Positions 27,229 to 36,432 of a DNA stretch of 64,000 nucleotides are shown here, piece by piece. A program made the position numbers and the translations under genes. A model generated the notes under the pieces. It ran no database searches. It was not told the origin of the DNA and saw only the letters and a list, made by a program, of their open reading frames with translations. This DNA comes from Chryseobacterium sp. ZHDP1 (GTDB lineage: Bacteria > Bacteroidota > Bacteroidia > Flavobacteriales > Weeksellaceae): assembly GCF_018603435.1 (NCBI RefSeq), contig NZ_CP075682.1, forward strand, positions 806,001 through 870,000. The letters are read 5' to 3'. The stretch's first letter is position 1. Every line of letters starts with the position of its first letter.

Positions 27229-27262
27229 ACGTTAAAAATAAAAAAATAATACTATTTGTAAG

Positions 27263-27270
27263 CAAAAATA
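27263..27270 (-). promoter_or_regulatory. -7 box for the thioredoxin-like gene
   Basis: Minus strand TATTTTTG, 34 bases upstream of the ATG at 27228. The divergent plus-strand box begins 22 bases away, so the two promoters overlap closely. Confidence 0.55.
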
Positions 27271-27291
27271 GAACCATAATTTTATTATACG

Positions 27292-27299
27292 TAAATTTG
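27292..27299 (+). promoter_or_regulatory. -7 box very close to the acyltransferase start
   Basis: TAAATTTG, perfect match, ending eight bases before the ATG at 27308. The transcript would have a leader of only a few bases. Confidence 0.55.
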
Positions 27300-27307
27300 C
27301 ATGTTTT

Positions 27308-28192
27308 ATGAATTTCCTTATCAAAATATTATATCTGATCTCCAAACTTCCCCTGAAAGTTTTATATATATTTTCAGACATCATGTTCTTTCTGAATCAT
27401 TATATTGTCGGGTACAGAAAAAATGTAATTACACAAAACCTGAGGAAGTCTTTTCCTCAAAAGACAGATGAAGACATTGCAGAAATCCGGAAGAAGTTTT
27501 ATCTCAATTTTTCAGATTATCTTGTAGAAACAGTAAAATCTTTCAGTATTTCCGAAACGGAATCTCGGGTAAGAATGCAGCACATCAATCAGGAAGTTTT
27601 TCATGAAGCAAAAGCGGAAGGTAAAAATGTGATTATGCTTGCAGGGCACGTCTTCAACTGGGAATGGATCAATGCTTTAGCGAGAGTAATTCCTCAAAAG
27701 CACTGTCATCCGGTTTACAGAAAAGTGAACAGCGATTTCTGGGAAAACCAGATGAAAAAAGTCCGCAACAAATTCGGGAACGAAGCTTTGGAAGCCAATG
27801 AAGTGATTCTGAATATCTTCCGTTCAAAAAATGACGGCGATTCAGCGTATATGTTTGTGGCAGATCAGACTCCCCACTTTTCCCACGTAAACTACGGTCT
27901 GGAATTTTTAAACCAGAGAACTCCGGTTTTTATCGGGTATGATAAACTGGCAACAAGAATGGATCTGGCGTTCATTTATTGTGAAATGAAGAAGGTAAAA
28001 CGCGGTTATTATCAGGTCAATTATCACAGAATTTATCCTGACGGGGAAAAATTTGCAGAAAATGAAGTCGTAAAAAAATTCCATAAATTATTGGAAAACA
28101 CTTTGAATAAAAGACCCGATAATTACTTATGGTCCCACAGAAAATGGAAATATCAGGATTCCATCAAAAATTTTGATTCAGAAAAAATTTAA
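27308..28192 (+). CDS. Lysophospholipid/lipid A acyltransferase (LpxL/HtrB-like)
   Basis: 294 residues. The catalytic HX4E motif is AGHVFNWEW (H114, E119). An N-terminal hydrophobic segment (about 1-30) anchors it to the inner membrane, and YMFVADQTPHF fits the later conserved block of the lipid A acyltransferase family. It is expected to add a secondary acyl chain to lipid A or to a related lipid. The next gene begins six bases after its stop codon and encodes a glycosyltransferase, so both may serve envelope glycolipids. Confidence 0.85.
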   Translation: MNFLIKILYLISKLPLKVLYIFSDIMFFLNHYIVGYRKNVITQNLRKSFPQKTDEDIAEIRKKFYLNFSDYLVETVKSFSISETESRVRMQHINQEVFHEAKAEGKNVIMLAGHVFNWEWINALARVIPQKHCHPVYRKVNSDFWENQMKKVRNKFGNEALEANEVILNIFRSKNDGDSAYMFVADQTPHFSHVNYGLEFLNQRTPVFIGYDKLATRMDLAFIYCEMKKVKRGYYQVNYHRIYPDGEKFAENEVVKKFHKLLENTLNKRPDNYLWSHRKWKYQDSIKNFDSEKI

Positions 28193-28198
28193 TTTCTC

Positions 28199-29185
28199 AT
28201 GTCGAAAAAATTAGCAGTCGCCATTTTAAACTGGAACGGAAAAAGCTGGCTGGAAAAATTTCTTCCGAATGTTATTCAGTTTTCTCAAAATGCTGATATT
28301 TATGTAATTGACAATCTTTCCACCGATGATTCTGTCGATTTTCTTCAACAGAATTTCCCTTCGGTAAAGATTATTAAAAACAATAAAAATTACGGTTTTG
28401 CAGGAGGTTATAATGAAGGTTTAAAAGAAGTTAAAAATGAATTATACTGCCTTCTGAATTCCGATGTGGAGGTTACCGAAAACTGGATAGAGCCTGTTTT
28501 GGAACTTTTTGAAAAAGATTCTTCCATTGCAGCAGTTCAGCCCAAAATTCTTTCCTACAACAATAAAAACTACTTCGAATTTGCCGGTGCAGGAGGCGGA
28601 TTAATTGATAATCTTGGCTATCCATACTGCAGAGGAAGAATTTTTGATGATCTGGAAGAAGATAAAGGGCAGTATGATGATGAAACGGAAATTTTCTGGG
28701 CTTCGGGATGCTGTTTATTTATCCGAAACAAGGATTTTTGGGATCAAAAGGGTTTTGATGAACGTTTTTTTGCACATCAGGAAGAAATTGATCTTTGCTG
28801 GAGACTGATTAATTCCGGAAAGAAAATTTTTTATACCGGAAAATCTAAGATATATCACGTTGGCGGAGGAACTTTGAACAAGCAGAGTGCACAGAAAACT
28901 TTTTTAAACATCCGGAATAACTTTTCGATGTTGCTGAAGAATCTGCCATTTCCCAGACTGATCTGGCTGATTTTTTTCAGATTGTGTCTTGACGGAGCTG
29001 CCTCATTTTATTTTGCTTATAAAAACGGGATTTCTCATTTCTGGGCAGTTTTAAAAGGGCATTTCGGATTTTATGCGCAGATTCCCGGCACTTTAACACG
29101 TCGCCAGAAACACCAGAAAACAGATTATTATCAAACCAAATGGCTTGTTTTTAAACATTTTTTAGGTAACAAAAAGAAAATTTAA
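28199..29185 (+). CDS. Glycosyltransferase family 2 (GT-A fold)
   Basis: 328 residues. It begins LAVAILNWNGKSWLEKFLP, then IYVIDNLSTDDSVDF and YCLLNSDVEVTENWIEPVL (the DXD-type metal-binding region), and FFAHQEEIDLCWRLINSGKK in the acceptor-side block, a pattern of rhamnosyltransferase-like WbbL-type enzymes. The C-terminal part has a hydrophobic region (about 245-285) that can attach to the membrane. Operon with the acyltransferase; probable role in surface polysaccharide or glycolipid synthesis, sugar unknown. Confidence 0.9.
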   Translation: MSKKLAVAILNWNGKSWLEKFLPNVIQFSQNADIYVIDNLSTDDSVDFLQQNFPSVKIIKNNKNYGFAGGYNEGLKEVKNELYCLLNSDVEVTENWIEPVLELFEKDSSIAAVQPKILSYNNKNYFEFAGAGGGLIDNLGYPYCRGRIFDDLEEDKGQYDDETEIFWASGCCLFIRNKDFWDQKGFDERFFAHQEEIDLCWRLINSGKKIFYTGKSKIYHVGGGTLNKQSAQKTFLNIRNNFSMLLKNLPFPRLIWLIFFRLCLDGAASFYFAYKNGISHFWAVLKGHFGFYAQIPGTLTRRQKHQKTDYYQTKWLVFKHFLGNKKKI

Positions 29186-29215
29186 TCCCTTAACTCAAAA
29201 CAATAGACTTTACTT

Positions 29216-29773
29216 ATGGATTTTTGTGCAATAGATTTTGAAACAGCAACTCACGAGCGAAACTCCGCCTGTGAACTGGGAATCTGTGTTGTACAGGATT
29301 CAAAAATCATTGAGACCAAAACATGGCTCATCAAACCACCAAGTTTTCCTTATTTTAGCCCGTTTAATGTGGATGTTCACGGCATTCTTCCGGATGATGT
29401 GAAAGATGCACCAACTTTCGATGAAATCTGGTATGAAGTGGAAGAAATGATGTACGGAACGTTAATGATTGCCCATAATGCAGGTTTCGATGCAGGTGTG
29501 CTTCGCGGATGCCTGAATCATTACGGAATGTTCACGCCGAAACTCAATTATCTCTGCAGTATCCGGTTAGCCAAAAAATCATGGAATTATCTTCCGAGAT
29601 ATGGATTAAAACATCTTGCTGAATATCATCAGATTAGTTTCAACCATCACAGAGCCGGTGATGATGCAGAGGTTTGTGCTAAAATATCTTTACTGGCTTT
29701 TGAAAAATTATTCATGACGGAAAATGATGAGATAAACAATTCTATTTTAAATAAGTATATAAAAAAATTGTAA
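29216..29773 (+). CDS. 3'-5' exonuclease (DEDDh, DnaQ-like)
   Basis: 185 residues with all exonuclease motifs: ExoI CAIDFETAT, ExoII MIAHNAGFDAGVL, and ExoIII HHRAGDDAEVCAKI with the histidine of the DEDDh subgroup. Compact single-domain protein as in DnaQ-type proofreading or RNase T-like enzymes. No polymerase gene nearby, so the nucleic acid substrate is open. Confidence 0.88.
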   Translation: MDFCAIDFETATHERNSACELGICVVQDSKIIETKTWLIKPPSFPYFSPFNVDVHGILPDDVKDAPTFDEIWYEVEEMMYGTLMIAHNAGFDAGVLRGCLNHYGMFTPKLNYLCSIRLAKKSWNYLPRYGLKHLAEYHQISFNHHRAGDDAEVCAKISLLAFEKLFMTENDEINNSILNKYIKKL

Positions 29774-29791
29774 TTTTAAAAATAAAAAGAG

Positions 29792-30499
29792 ATGAACAAA
29801 AATTTATTTTTTCTTGCTATATTTATTAGTTGTTTTTTATCTGCTCAGGCAGATCTTTATAATACAAATTGGTATTTAAGAAAAGTAGTAAAGAATAATA
29901 TCACTTATAATGTTCCACAAAATATTGAGATAAGTGTGCCTATACTTACTTTTAACGATCAAAATACCACGTCAACAAATTTAAGCAGTTCTGTTTGTGA
30001 GCAAAGCATTTGGGGAACGATAAATAATTTTGATATAACAGTAAATAATTTCAGTTTTTGGACCTATGGTGTAGGAAATGGAAATAATTGTACATTGCCT
30101 GAAAATATTACATTTTCTTCTATCTATACAGGCTATTTTAGTCAATATTCACCTTTACACAGTTATCAAATTACTTATACAGGAAATATAAAAAACCTGA
30201 TACTCACAAATTATTTAGGAGATCAAGCTTTTTATCAATCCGGTACTTTATCTAGTAACGATATCAATCAGACATCAGAAAAAAATATACTTATTTATCC
30301 TAATCCAGCAAATGAGTACTTAGTCATAAAATCAAAAGATCAAATAGAATGGGTTAAAATCTATAATTCTGAAGGAAAATTGATTCTACAAAATAAATAT
30401 GAAACTAAAACTGATATTTCTGCTTTGCTTAAAGGAAGCTATTTTTTAGAATTAGCATCAAAAAATGGTATCTCAAGACATAAATTTATCAAAGAATAA
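29792..30499 (+). CDS. Secreted protein with T9SS C-terminal sorting domain
   Basis: 235 residues. Signal peptide MNKNLFFLAIFISCFLSAQA, a central region of unknown fold rich in tyrosine, asparagine and threonine with two cysteines (about residues 69 and 91), and a C-terminal type A sorting domain opening with ILIYPNPANEYLVIKS and closing with LASKNGISRHKFIKE. Proteins with this tail are exported by the Por/type IX system to the cell surface. Its DNA is more AT-rich than neighbouring genes. Function unknown. Confidence 0.85.
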   Translation: MNKNLFFLAIFISCFLSAQADLYNTNWYLRKVVKNNITYNVPQNIEISVPILTFNDQNTTSTNLSSSVCEQSIWGTINNFDITVNNFSFWTYGVGNGNNCTLPENITFSSIYTGYFSQYSPLHSYQITYTGNIKNLILTNYLGDQAFYQSGTLSSNDINQTSEKNILIYPNPANEYLVIKSKDQIEWVKIYNSEGKLILQNKYETKTDISALLKGSYFLELASKNGISRHKFIKE

Positions 30500-30503
30500 T
30501 TTG

Positions 30504-30893
30504 TTAATTGCTTAAAACTTCTGATAAGAGATTGAATTTAGGGATATCAATTTCAAAAGTCTCCTGCGTTTCCATGTTTTTTACAAGGTATTTTCCACTC
30601 ATATTTCCTACTCCGGAACGAAGCATTACATTGGAGAAATAAGCGAAATTTTCGCCTGTAGAAATCTCAGGAGTAAGACCGATTACGCCATCCCCTATTA
30701 TCTCTGTATATCCGAAGCCTACGTCGAAAATCAGCCATTTTCTTTTAAGGATTTTTACAGGAAAACTGCCTTCGTTTTCGATAACGATATTGTATTTGAA
30801 AACGTGTCTGTTTTCAGACGGATAACTGTTTTTGCTATCATATTCAGGTATTACTGAAACTTTGATATTGGAGGTCATTTTAGAAAACATCAT
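30504..30893 (-). CDS. apaG: ApaG domain protein
   Basis: 129 residues, entirely the ApaG fold (fibronectin-like): VFKYNIVIENEGSFPVKILKRKWLIFDV and LRSGVGNMSGKYLV with the conserved GNMSGKY-type block. The family is annotated as Co2+/Mg2+ efflux-related in E. coli, but the biochemical role is uncertain. Several starts are possible (ATG at 30893, 30890 or 30878); the last gives MTSNIKVSVIPEY, closest to the family. Convergent with the T9SS cargo gene, with only four bases between. Confidence 0.87.
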   Translation of the reverse strand: MMFSKMTSNIKVSVIPEYDSKNSYPSENRHVFKYNIVIENEGSFPVKILKRKWLIFDVGFGYTEIIGDGVIGLTPEISTGENFAYFSNVMLRSGVGNMSGKYLVKNMETQETFEIDIPKFNLLSEVLSN

Positions 30894-30917
30894 CTTAAGT
30901 ATTTACGGTAAGAGATA

Positions 30918-30950
30918 CAAAAATCTCGCCCTTTTTGAGGCGAGATTTAT
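30918..30950 (-). terminator. Intrinsic terminator after sucAB
   Basis: AAATCTCGCC pairs perfectly with GGCGAGATTT across an eight-base loop, T run on the minus strand. Confidence 0.8.
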
Positions 30951-30975
30951 TTTATACTATAATTTTTATCAATAA

Positions 30976-32247
30976 TTATAATCCAAGACCTTTTCTTTCG
31001 TCTCCGTTCATCAAGATACCAACCGGATTGTCGATCGCTTCTTTTACTGCAACTAAGAATCCTACAGATTCTTTTCCGTCGATAATTCTGTGGTCATAAG
31101 ACATCGCAACGTACATCATCGGACGAATTACCACCTGTCCGTCAACCGCAACCGGTCTCTGGATAATGTTGTGCATTCCTAAGATTGCAGATTGAGGAGG
31201 ATTGATGATTGGTGTAGACATCATCGATCCGAAAGTTCCACCGTTTGTAATGGTGAACGTTCCGCCTGTCATTTCGTCAACCGTGATTTTTCCGTCTCTT
31301 ACTTTAGTCGCTAAATCTTTAATGTTCGCTTCAACGCTTGCAAAAGACATATTTTCAGCATTTCTCAATACAGGAACCATTAATCCTTTCGGACCTGAAA
31401 CTGCAATTGAAATATCACAGAAATCGTAATTTACTTTGAAATCTCCGTCGATGGATGCGTTTACATCCGGATACATCTGTAAAGCTCTTGTTACCGCTTT
31501 TGTAAAGAAAGACATGAAACCAAGTCCTACTCCGTGTCTCTGAGCAAATTCTTCCTTATATAATTTTCTTAACCTGAAAATTTCAGACATGTCAACTTCA
31601 TTGAAAGTCGTTAACATTGCCGTTTCATTCTTCACAGAAACTAATCTCTGAGCAATTTTTCTTCTAAGAACTGAAAGTTTAGTCGTAGTTGTAGATCTGG
31701 AACCTGTAGCGGTAACAGGGTTTCCTCCCAATGCAGGAACTGCAGCCAGTTCAGCGTCTGATTTAGTGATTCTTCCGTCTCTTCCGCTTCCTGAAACCTG
31801 TGAAGCATCCATTCCTTTTTCGTCAAGAATTTTCTTAGCAGCAGGAGAAGGAGCACCCGTTGCATACGTCTGCGTTGCAGCAGCTACAGGCTGAGCAGCA
31901 GGTTGTGGAGCCGGAGCTTCCTGTTTAGCAGGTTCAGCAGCTTTCGGAGCTTCTTCCTGTTTTGGAGCTTCAGCAGCAGGAGGAGCAGCGCTTCCTGAAG
32001 GTTTTGCAGCATCCATATCGATTAAACAAACCACCTGTCCTACTTGTACAACGTCACCTTCTTCAGCTTTCAGAGTGATTACACCACTTTGTTCAGCAGG
32101 CAATTCAAGAGTTGCTTTATCTGAATCTACTTCAGCGATGGGTTGATCTTTTTCTACATAATCTCCATCTTTTACAAGCCAGGTTGCAATTTCAACTTCT
32201 GTAATTGATTCGCCCGGTGAAGGAACTTTCATTTCTAAAACTGACAT
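30976..32247 (-). CDS. sucB: Dihydrolipoyllysine succinyltransferase, 2-oxoglutarate dehydrogenase E2
   Basis: 423 residues. Lipoyl domain with lysine K44 in [11 protein letters not shown], Ala/Pro/Gln-rich linker about 85-130, subunit-binding domain ([13 protein letters not shown] ... [12 protein letters not shown]) and catalytic domain with H386 and D390 in [15 protein letters not shown]. It transfers succinyl from lipoate to CoA in the TCA cycle. Its start is 38 bases after the sucA stop, in one operon, which identifies it as the 2-oxoglutarate form rather than another E2. Confidence 0.95.
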   Translation of the reverse strand: MSVLEMKVPSPGESITEVEIATWLVKDGDYVEKDQPIAEVDSDKATLELPAEQSGVITLKAEEGDVVQVGQVVCLIDMDAAKPSGSAAPPAAEAPKQEEAPKAAEPAKQEAPAPQPAAQPVAAATQTYATGAPSPAAKKILDEKGMDASQVSGSGRDGRITKSDAELAAVPALGGNPVTATGSRSTTTTKLSVLRRKIAQRLVSVKNETAMLTTFNEVDMSEIFRLRKLYKEEFAQRHGVGLGFMSFFTKAVTRALQMYPDVNASIDGDFKVNYDFCDISIAVSGPKGLMVPVLRNAENMSFASVEANIKDLATKVRDGKITVDEMTGGTFTITNGGTFGSMMSTPIINPPQSAILGMHNIIQRPVAVDGQVVIRPMMYVAMSYDHRIIDGKESVGFLVAVKEAIDNPVGILMNGDERKGLGL

Positions 32248-32285
32248 ATCGTATTTTTTATTTTTTTATTGATTATTATTTTTAA

Positions 32286-35099
32286 TTAAGCGGTTACAGG
32301 TCTTTTTACCGGAGCATCGTTTCTGTCGAATACTCTGTTGATTACTGCATTCTGGTTTTTCTCAAACATTTTGTGACTTCCCGGAGCCGGAGCACCGCTA
32401 GGAACCGGAGCAATAACATTGATTCCTGTTTCTCTGAAGTTTCTCAGGATATAAGACCAGGCTCCCATATTTTCTGGTTCTTCCTGAGCCCAAACCAATT
32501 CTTTTCTGTTTGAATATTTTTCGAAGATTGCTTCGATAGCATCTGTCTGAAGCGGATATAACTGCTCGAATCTTACCAATGCAATATTTTCAGCATTTAA
32601 TTCTTCTTTTTTAGCTAATAATTCGAAGTATAATTTACCTGAACAAAGTACTAATTTTTCTACTTTTTTAGGATCTGCAGTAGGATCGTCTAAAACCGGC
32701 TGGAAACCTCCGTTAGCGAAATCTTCAAGCGGAGAAACCACTTTCGGATGTCTTAACAATGATTTCGGACTCATTACCACCAATGGTTTTCTGAATGCCC
32801 ATTTCAACTGTCTTCTTAACAGATGGAAATAGTTAGCAGGAGAAGTGATGTTTGCAACCACCATGTTTTCGTTTGCACAAAGCGTTAAGAACCTTTCCAG
32901 TCTCGCTGAAGAGTGTTCTGCTCCCTGTCCTTCGGAACCGTGAGGCAACAGCATTACCAAACCGTCCTGAATTTTCCATTTTTCTTCTGCGGCAGCTAAA
33001 TACTGGTCTACGATAATCTGCGCACCGTTCACGAAATCTCCGAACTGAGCTTCCCAAATCGTTAATGTATTAGGAGAAGCCATGGCATAACCGTAATCAA
33101 AACCAAGAACTCCGTACTCGGAAAGGTGAGAGTTGAATACATCAAATCTACTTTCAGAAACCTGTCTTAAAGGGATATATTCTTCTTCAGTATCTTCCGT
33201 TTTTACCACTGCGTGTCTGTGAGAGAATGTTCCTCTTTCTACATCTTCACCGGAAATTCTTACATTATGACCTTCTACCAAAAGCGTTGCATAAGCCAGC
33301 CATTCTCCAAGAGCCCAGTCTAAAGAGTTTCCTTCAATCGCTTTTAATCTGTTTTCGAAAAGTCTTGTAATTTTATTTAAGAACTTTTTATCTGCCGGAA
33401 GTGTAGACATTTTAACAGCCAATTCTTTCAGCTTTTCAAGGTCATATTTTGTATCAACAGGTTCCTGAACGGCTCCTCTTTTCCCGATAGGATAATTCGT
33501 CCAGTCATCTGCCATGAAAACGTCCATTACGTTCTTTTCAATTTCTTTGGAAGCATCAAAGTCTTTATCCAAAAGTGCTTTGAATTCTGTTTCCATTTTA
33601 GCGATAACATCGTTGGATGTTACGTTATCTTTTAGTAATTTATCTTTATAAATTTCTCTCGGATTCGGGTGCTTGGAAATTGTTTTATATAAATTAGGCT
33701 GTGTAAATCTCGGCTCATCTCCTTCATTATGACCATATTTTCTGTATCCTAACAAATCGATATACACATCTTTTCCGAATTTTGCTCTGAAATCAGCCGC
33801 AAAATGGATTGCATGAACCACTGCTTCTGCATCATCTGCATTTACGTGCATTACAGGAGATTCTGTAACTTTAGCAACGTCTGTACAGTATGTAGAAGAT
33901 CTCGCATCCATATAGTTTGTTGTAAACGAAACCTGGTTGTTTACCACGATATGAACCGTTCCTCCTGTTTTATAACCGTCTAAAGTCATCATCTGCGCAA
34001 CTTCGTAAGCAATACCTTGCCCCGCAATCGCTCCGTCACCATGAATAATGATCGGTAAAACTTTAGAATAATCTTTGTATTTATCGTCCACTTTTGCACG
34101 GCAGATTCCTTCCACAAGGGCTGCAACCGTTTCAAGGTGAGATGGGTTTGGTGTTAAATTAATAGAAACTTCTTCTCCTGAAGCTGTTTTGATTTTTTTG
34201 GATGAACCTAAGTGGTATTTTACGTCACCTGAGAATACGTCTTCTTCAAATTCTTTTCCTTCAAATTCTGAGAAGATCTGCTTATAAGATTTACCGAAAA
34301 TATTGGTTAAAACATTTAATCTTCCTCTGTGCGCCATTCCTAAAACCACTTCATCTACGCCCAACTGAGAAGATCTTGAGATCAACTGATCCAAAGCAGG
34401 AATTAAAGTTTCACCACCTTCCAATGAGAATCTTTTCTGCCCTACAAATTTGGTGTGAAGATAATTTTCAAACGCTACCGCCTGATTTAATTTTAATAAA
34501 ATCTCCGTTTTTTCGTTAGCTGAAAGATTCGGGTGGTTTTCGTTTACCTGAAGCCACTGTTTGATGAAATCTTTTTCTTCAACATTGTTGATGTGCATAT
34601 ATTCCACACCGATAGAATCGCAGTAGATGTTCTCTAAATGTGTGATTAGATCCTGTAAAGTTGCAGGACCTTTCATTCCTGTTTCAACCGCACAGTTGAA
34701 TTTTGTATTTAAATCTGACTTATCCAGACCGAAGTTTTCGATGTCTAAAGTCGGCGTATAATGTCTTCTTTCTCTTACAGGGTTTGTTTTGGTAAACAAA
34801 TGTCCTCTCGTCCTGTACGCCTCAATAAGGTTTACTACCTTGAATTCTTTTTTGATGTGTTCCGGAACTTCTCCGTTTGTTGCTGCCTGAGCTGCCTGCT
34901 GAACAACAGGTGCTGAAACTGCGGGAGCCTGAACATATTGAACGTTATCATCGTCTCCGTAGTTCTCCAAAGCAAAATCGAAACCCTGAAAGAAGGCTTT
35001 CCATGATGGTTCTAAAGAATCGGGATATTTTAAGTACTGTTGGTATAAATCCTCAATTAACTGAGAATGAGCTGCGTTTAGGAATGAAAATCTGTCCAT
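32286..35099 (-). CDS. sucA: 2-oxoglutarate dehydrogenase E1 component
   Basis: 937 residues, the family length. N-terminal YLKYPDSLEPSWKAFFQGF, then the E1 signature VVLGMAHRGRLNVLTNI, the TPP/Mg binding block HGDGAIAGQGIAYE and IVVNNQVSFTTNY, and the transketolase-like half with LLPHGSEGQGAEHSSARLER. E1 decarboxylates 2-oxoglutarate with thiamine diphosphate and succinylates the E2 lipoyl group. First gene of the sucAB operon; promoter at 35146-35153. The E3 subunit gene is not in the window. Confidence 0.97.
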   Translation of the reverse strand: MDRFSFLNAAHSQLIEDLYQQYLKYPDSLEPSWKAFFQGFDFALENYGDDDNVQYVQAPAVSAPVVQQAAQAATNGEVPEHIKKEFKVVNLIEAYRTRGHLFTKTNPVRERRHYTPTLDIENFGLDKSDLNTKFNCAVETGMKGPATLQDLITHLENIYCDSIGVEYMHINNVEEKDFIKQWLQVNENHPNLSANEKTEILLKLNQAVAFENYLHTKFVGQKRFSLEGGETLIPALDQLISRSSQLGVDEVVLGMAHRGRLNVLTNIFGKSYKQIFSEFEGKEFEEDVFSGDVKYHLGSSKKIKTASGEEVSINLTPNPSHLETVAALVEGICRAKVDDKYKDYSKVLPIIIHGDGAIAGQGIAYEVAQMMTLDGYKTGGTVHIVVNNQVSFTTNYMDARSSTYCTDVAKVTESPVMHVNADDAEAVVHAIHFAADFRAKFGKDVYIDLLGYRKYGHNEGDEPRFTQPNLYKTISKHPNPREIYKDKLLKDNVTSNDVIAKMETEFKALLDKDFDASKEIEKNVMDVFMADDWTNYPIGKRGAVQEPVDTKYDLEKLKELAVKMSTLPADKKFLNKITRLFENRLKAIEGNSLDWALGEWLAYATLLVEGHNVRISGEDVERGTFSHRHAVVKTEDTEEEYIPLRQVSESRFDVFNSHLSEYGVLGFDYGYAMASPNTLTIWEAQFGDFVNGAQIIVDQYLAAAEEKWKIQDGLVMLLPHGSEGQGAEHSSARLERFLTLCANENMVVANITSPANYFHLLRRQLKWAFRKPLVVMSPKSLLRHPKVVSPLEDFANGGFQPVLDDPTADPKKVEKLVLCSGKLYFELLAKKEELNAENIALVRFEQLYPLQTDAIEAIFEKYSNRKELVWAQEEPENMGAWSYILRNFRETGINVIAPVPSGAPAPGSHKMFEKNQNAVINRVFDRNDAPVKRPVTA

Positions 35100-35145
35100 T
35101 ATTACAGTTTATCTGTTATTAAAATTTGTTTGTAGAATTAAGCTT

Positions 35146-35153
35146 CAAATTTA
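35146..35153 (-). promoter_or_regulatory. -7 box for sucAB
   Basis: Minus strand TAAATTTG, a perfect match, 46 bases upstream of the sucA ATG. Confidence 0.6.
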
Positions 35154-35223
35154 ATAAAAAAAACCGATTCTGAACAGCCTTTAAACTATTAAAAAAACTA
35201 TAAAAGAAATAAATCTACAGAAT

Positions 35224-36264
35224 TTACTTAAATACTGATAATGAGAGCTTCATATTGACATCCTGATCTTCCGTCGGGCGTTCTATAAAAGTCTGACGAA
35301 TATCATTAAAACGCATCTCGTCTTTCTTGGCTTTCTGAATTAATTGTTGTATAGCCTTTACTCTTCCGGCATAGTTTCCTTTGTAGTAGATCACATAATT
35401 CTGGGTTGGACTAATTGTTCTGAAACTGAAGTTATTATCTGTAACTCCAAATTTTTTAGACAGAGGAATCCCCAGAAAATAGGACACTTCTTTGTCTTTA
35501 TAATTATCCGCATCCGTAATCAGCATTGGAAAACCGAATTCATCTTCTTTTTTGCCCAGATCCATTGTGGTGTAATTGTAAATCTTGTTATAATTCATCA
35601 CAATATTTTTGTAAAGGGCATCTTTTTTATTGGAAGTACTTACGTTGATTCCTAGCAATAACTTTTCTTCTTCATTTTCTACCATCAGGCTGTCATATTT
35701 TATCGAAGCCATCTGATTGTCTTTTTCCACTTTATTGCCTAAAACATTTTTAAGATTCACCATACTTTTGTTGATGTTTTCTGCGAAACGGTCTTCGGTC
35801 CAGAAATTTTCAACCCTTCTTAAAACAGAAAGTTTAGGCGTATGAACTACCCATGTAATTTTGGTTTTTTCAGCGGATAATGCTTTAAATTTAACGTCGA
35901 CGACAGTCGGGCTTTCATTTTTTTCTTCAAAAAGCTGATACCTTAAAGATTTATTAAGGTTTTCGTAGCGGATAAACATTTCTCCATCCGTATCATTTTT
36001 AGGATCTGCGTAGCTGATGGAACTTCCCTGCCCTTCATACGGCGTATAATAATCGATATCAATAGACTGAGAACTTGTAAAAAAGTTATTCCATCGCGTA
36101 AAATGCTGCAGATTGTTGAATTGTGAAAAGACTTTTTCCAAAGGATAATCGATCTCCTTTTCTATTTTGAAATCTTTGCTTTCGTCCACAAAATAATACA
36201 TGGAAGCTGCATAAGCTCCAATCAGCAAGACAATTACTACCGCTATGATCTTAAAAAAACGCAT
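35224..36264 (-). CDS. Membrane-anchored SRPBCC (START-like) protein
   Basis: 346 residues. One N-terminal helix (IIAVVIVLLIGAYAASMYYF), then a START/polyketide-cyclase-like domain (about 35-170): IDYPLEKVFSQFNNLQHFTRWNNF followed by the strands and long helix of that fold (ENFWTEDRFAENINKSMVNLKNV). The C-terminal half (about 180-346) is like a bacterial GyrI/effector-binding region, but I am not sure. The ATG lies about four bases after a -7 box (36269-36276), so the transcript would be leaderless. Function unknown. Confidence 0.72.
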   Translation of the reverse strand: MRFFKIIAVVIVLLIGAYAASMYYFVDESKDFKIEKEIDYPLEKVFSQFNNLQHFTRWNNFFTSSQSIDIDYYTPYEGQGSSISYADPKNDTDGEMFIRYENLNKSLRYQLFEEKNESPTVVDVKFKALSAEKTKITWVVHTPKLSVLRRVENFWTEDRFAENINKSMVNLKNVLGNKVEKDNQMASIKYDSLMVENEEEKLLLGINVSTSNKKDALYKNIVMNYNKIYNYTTMDLGKKEDEFGFPMLITDADNYKDKEVSYFLGIPLSKKFGVTDNNFSFRTISPTQNYVIYYKGNYAGRVKAIQQLIQKAKKDEMRFNDIRQTFIERPTEDQDVNMKLSLSVFK

Positions 36265-36268
36265 TGTA

Positions 36269-36276
36269 CAAAAGTA
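36269..36276 (-). promoter_or_regulatory. -7 box directly at the start of the SRPBCC gene
   Basis: Minus strand TACTTTTG, ending four bases upstream of the ATG at 36264. If used, translation begins at the first bases of the RNA. Confidence 0.5.
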
Positions 36277-36286
36277 TAGAAAATAA

Positions 36287-36320
36287 CAAGAGTGACCAAT
36301 ATGCTGATCACTCTGTTTTT
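36287..36320 (-). terminator. Hairpin after glgC
   Basis: AGAGTGA pairs with TCACTCT and, after one mismatch, CA with TG. The minus-strand tail is TTGTTATTTTC. It sits between glgC and the next minus-strand gene and is likely the end of the glycogen operon. Confidence 0.55.
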
Positions 36321-36432
36321 AATTATTTTTTAGCTGGAAGATACGAAGTATGGAGGATGGAAGTTTACTATCTGACTGTTTTATTTCTTTAGAATTTAAT
36401 TGAATCAGACCTACCCAATACTTCTCTACTTT

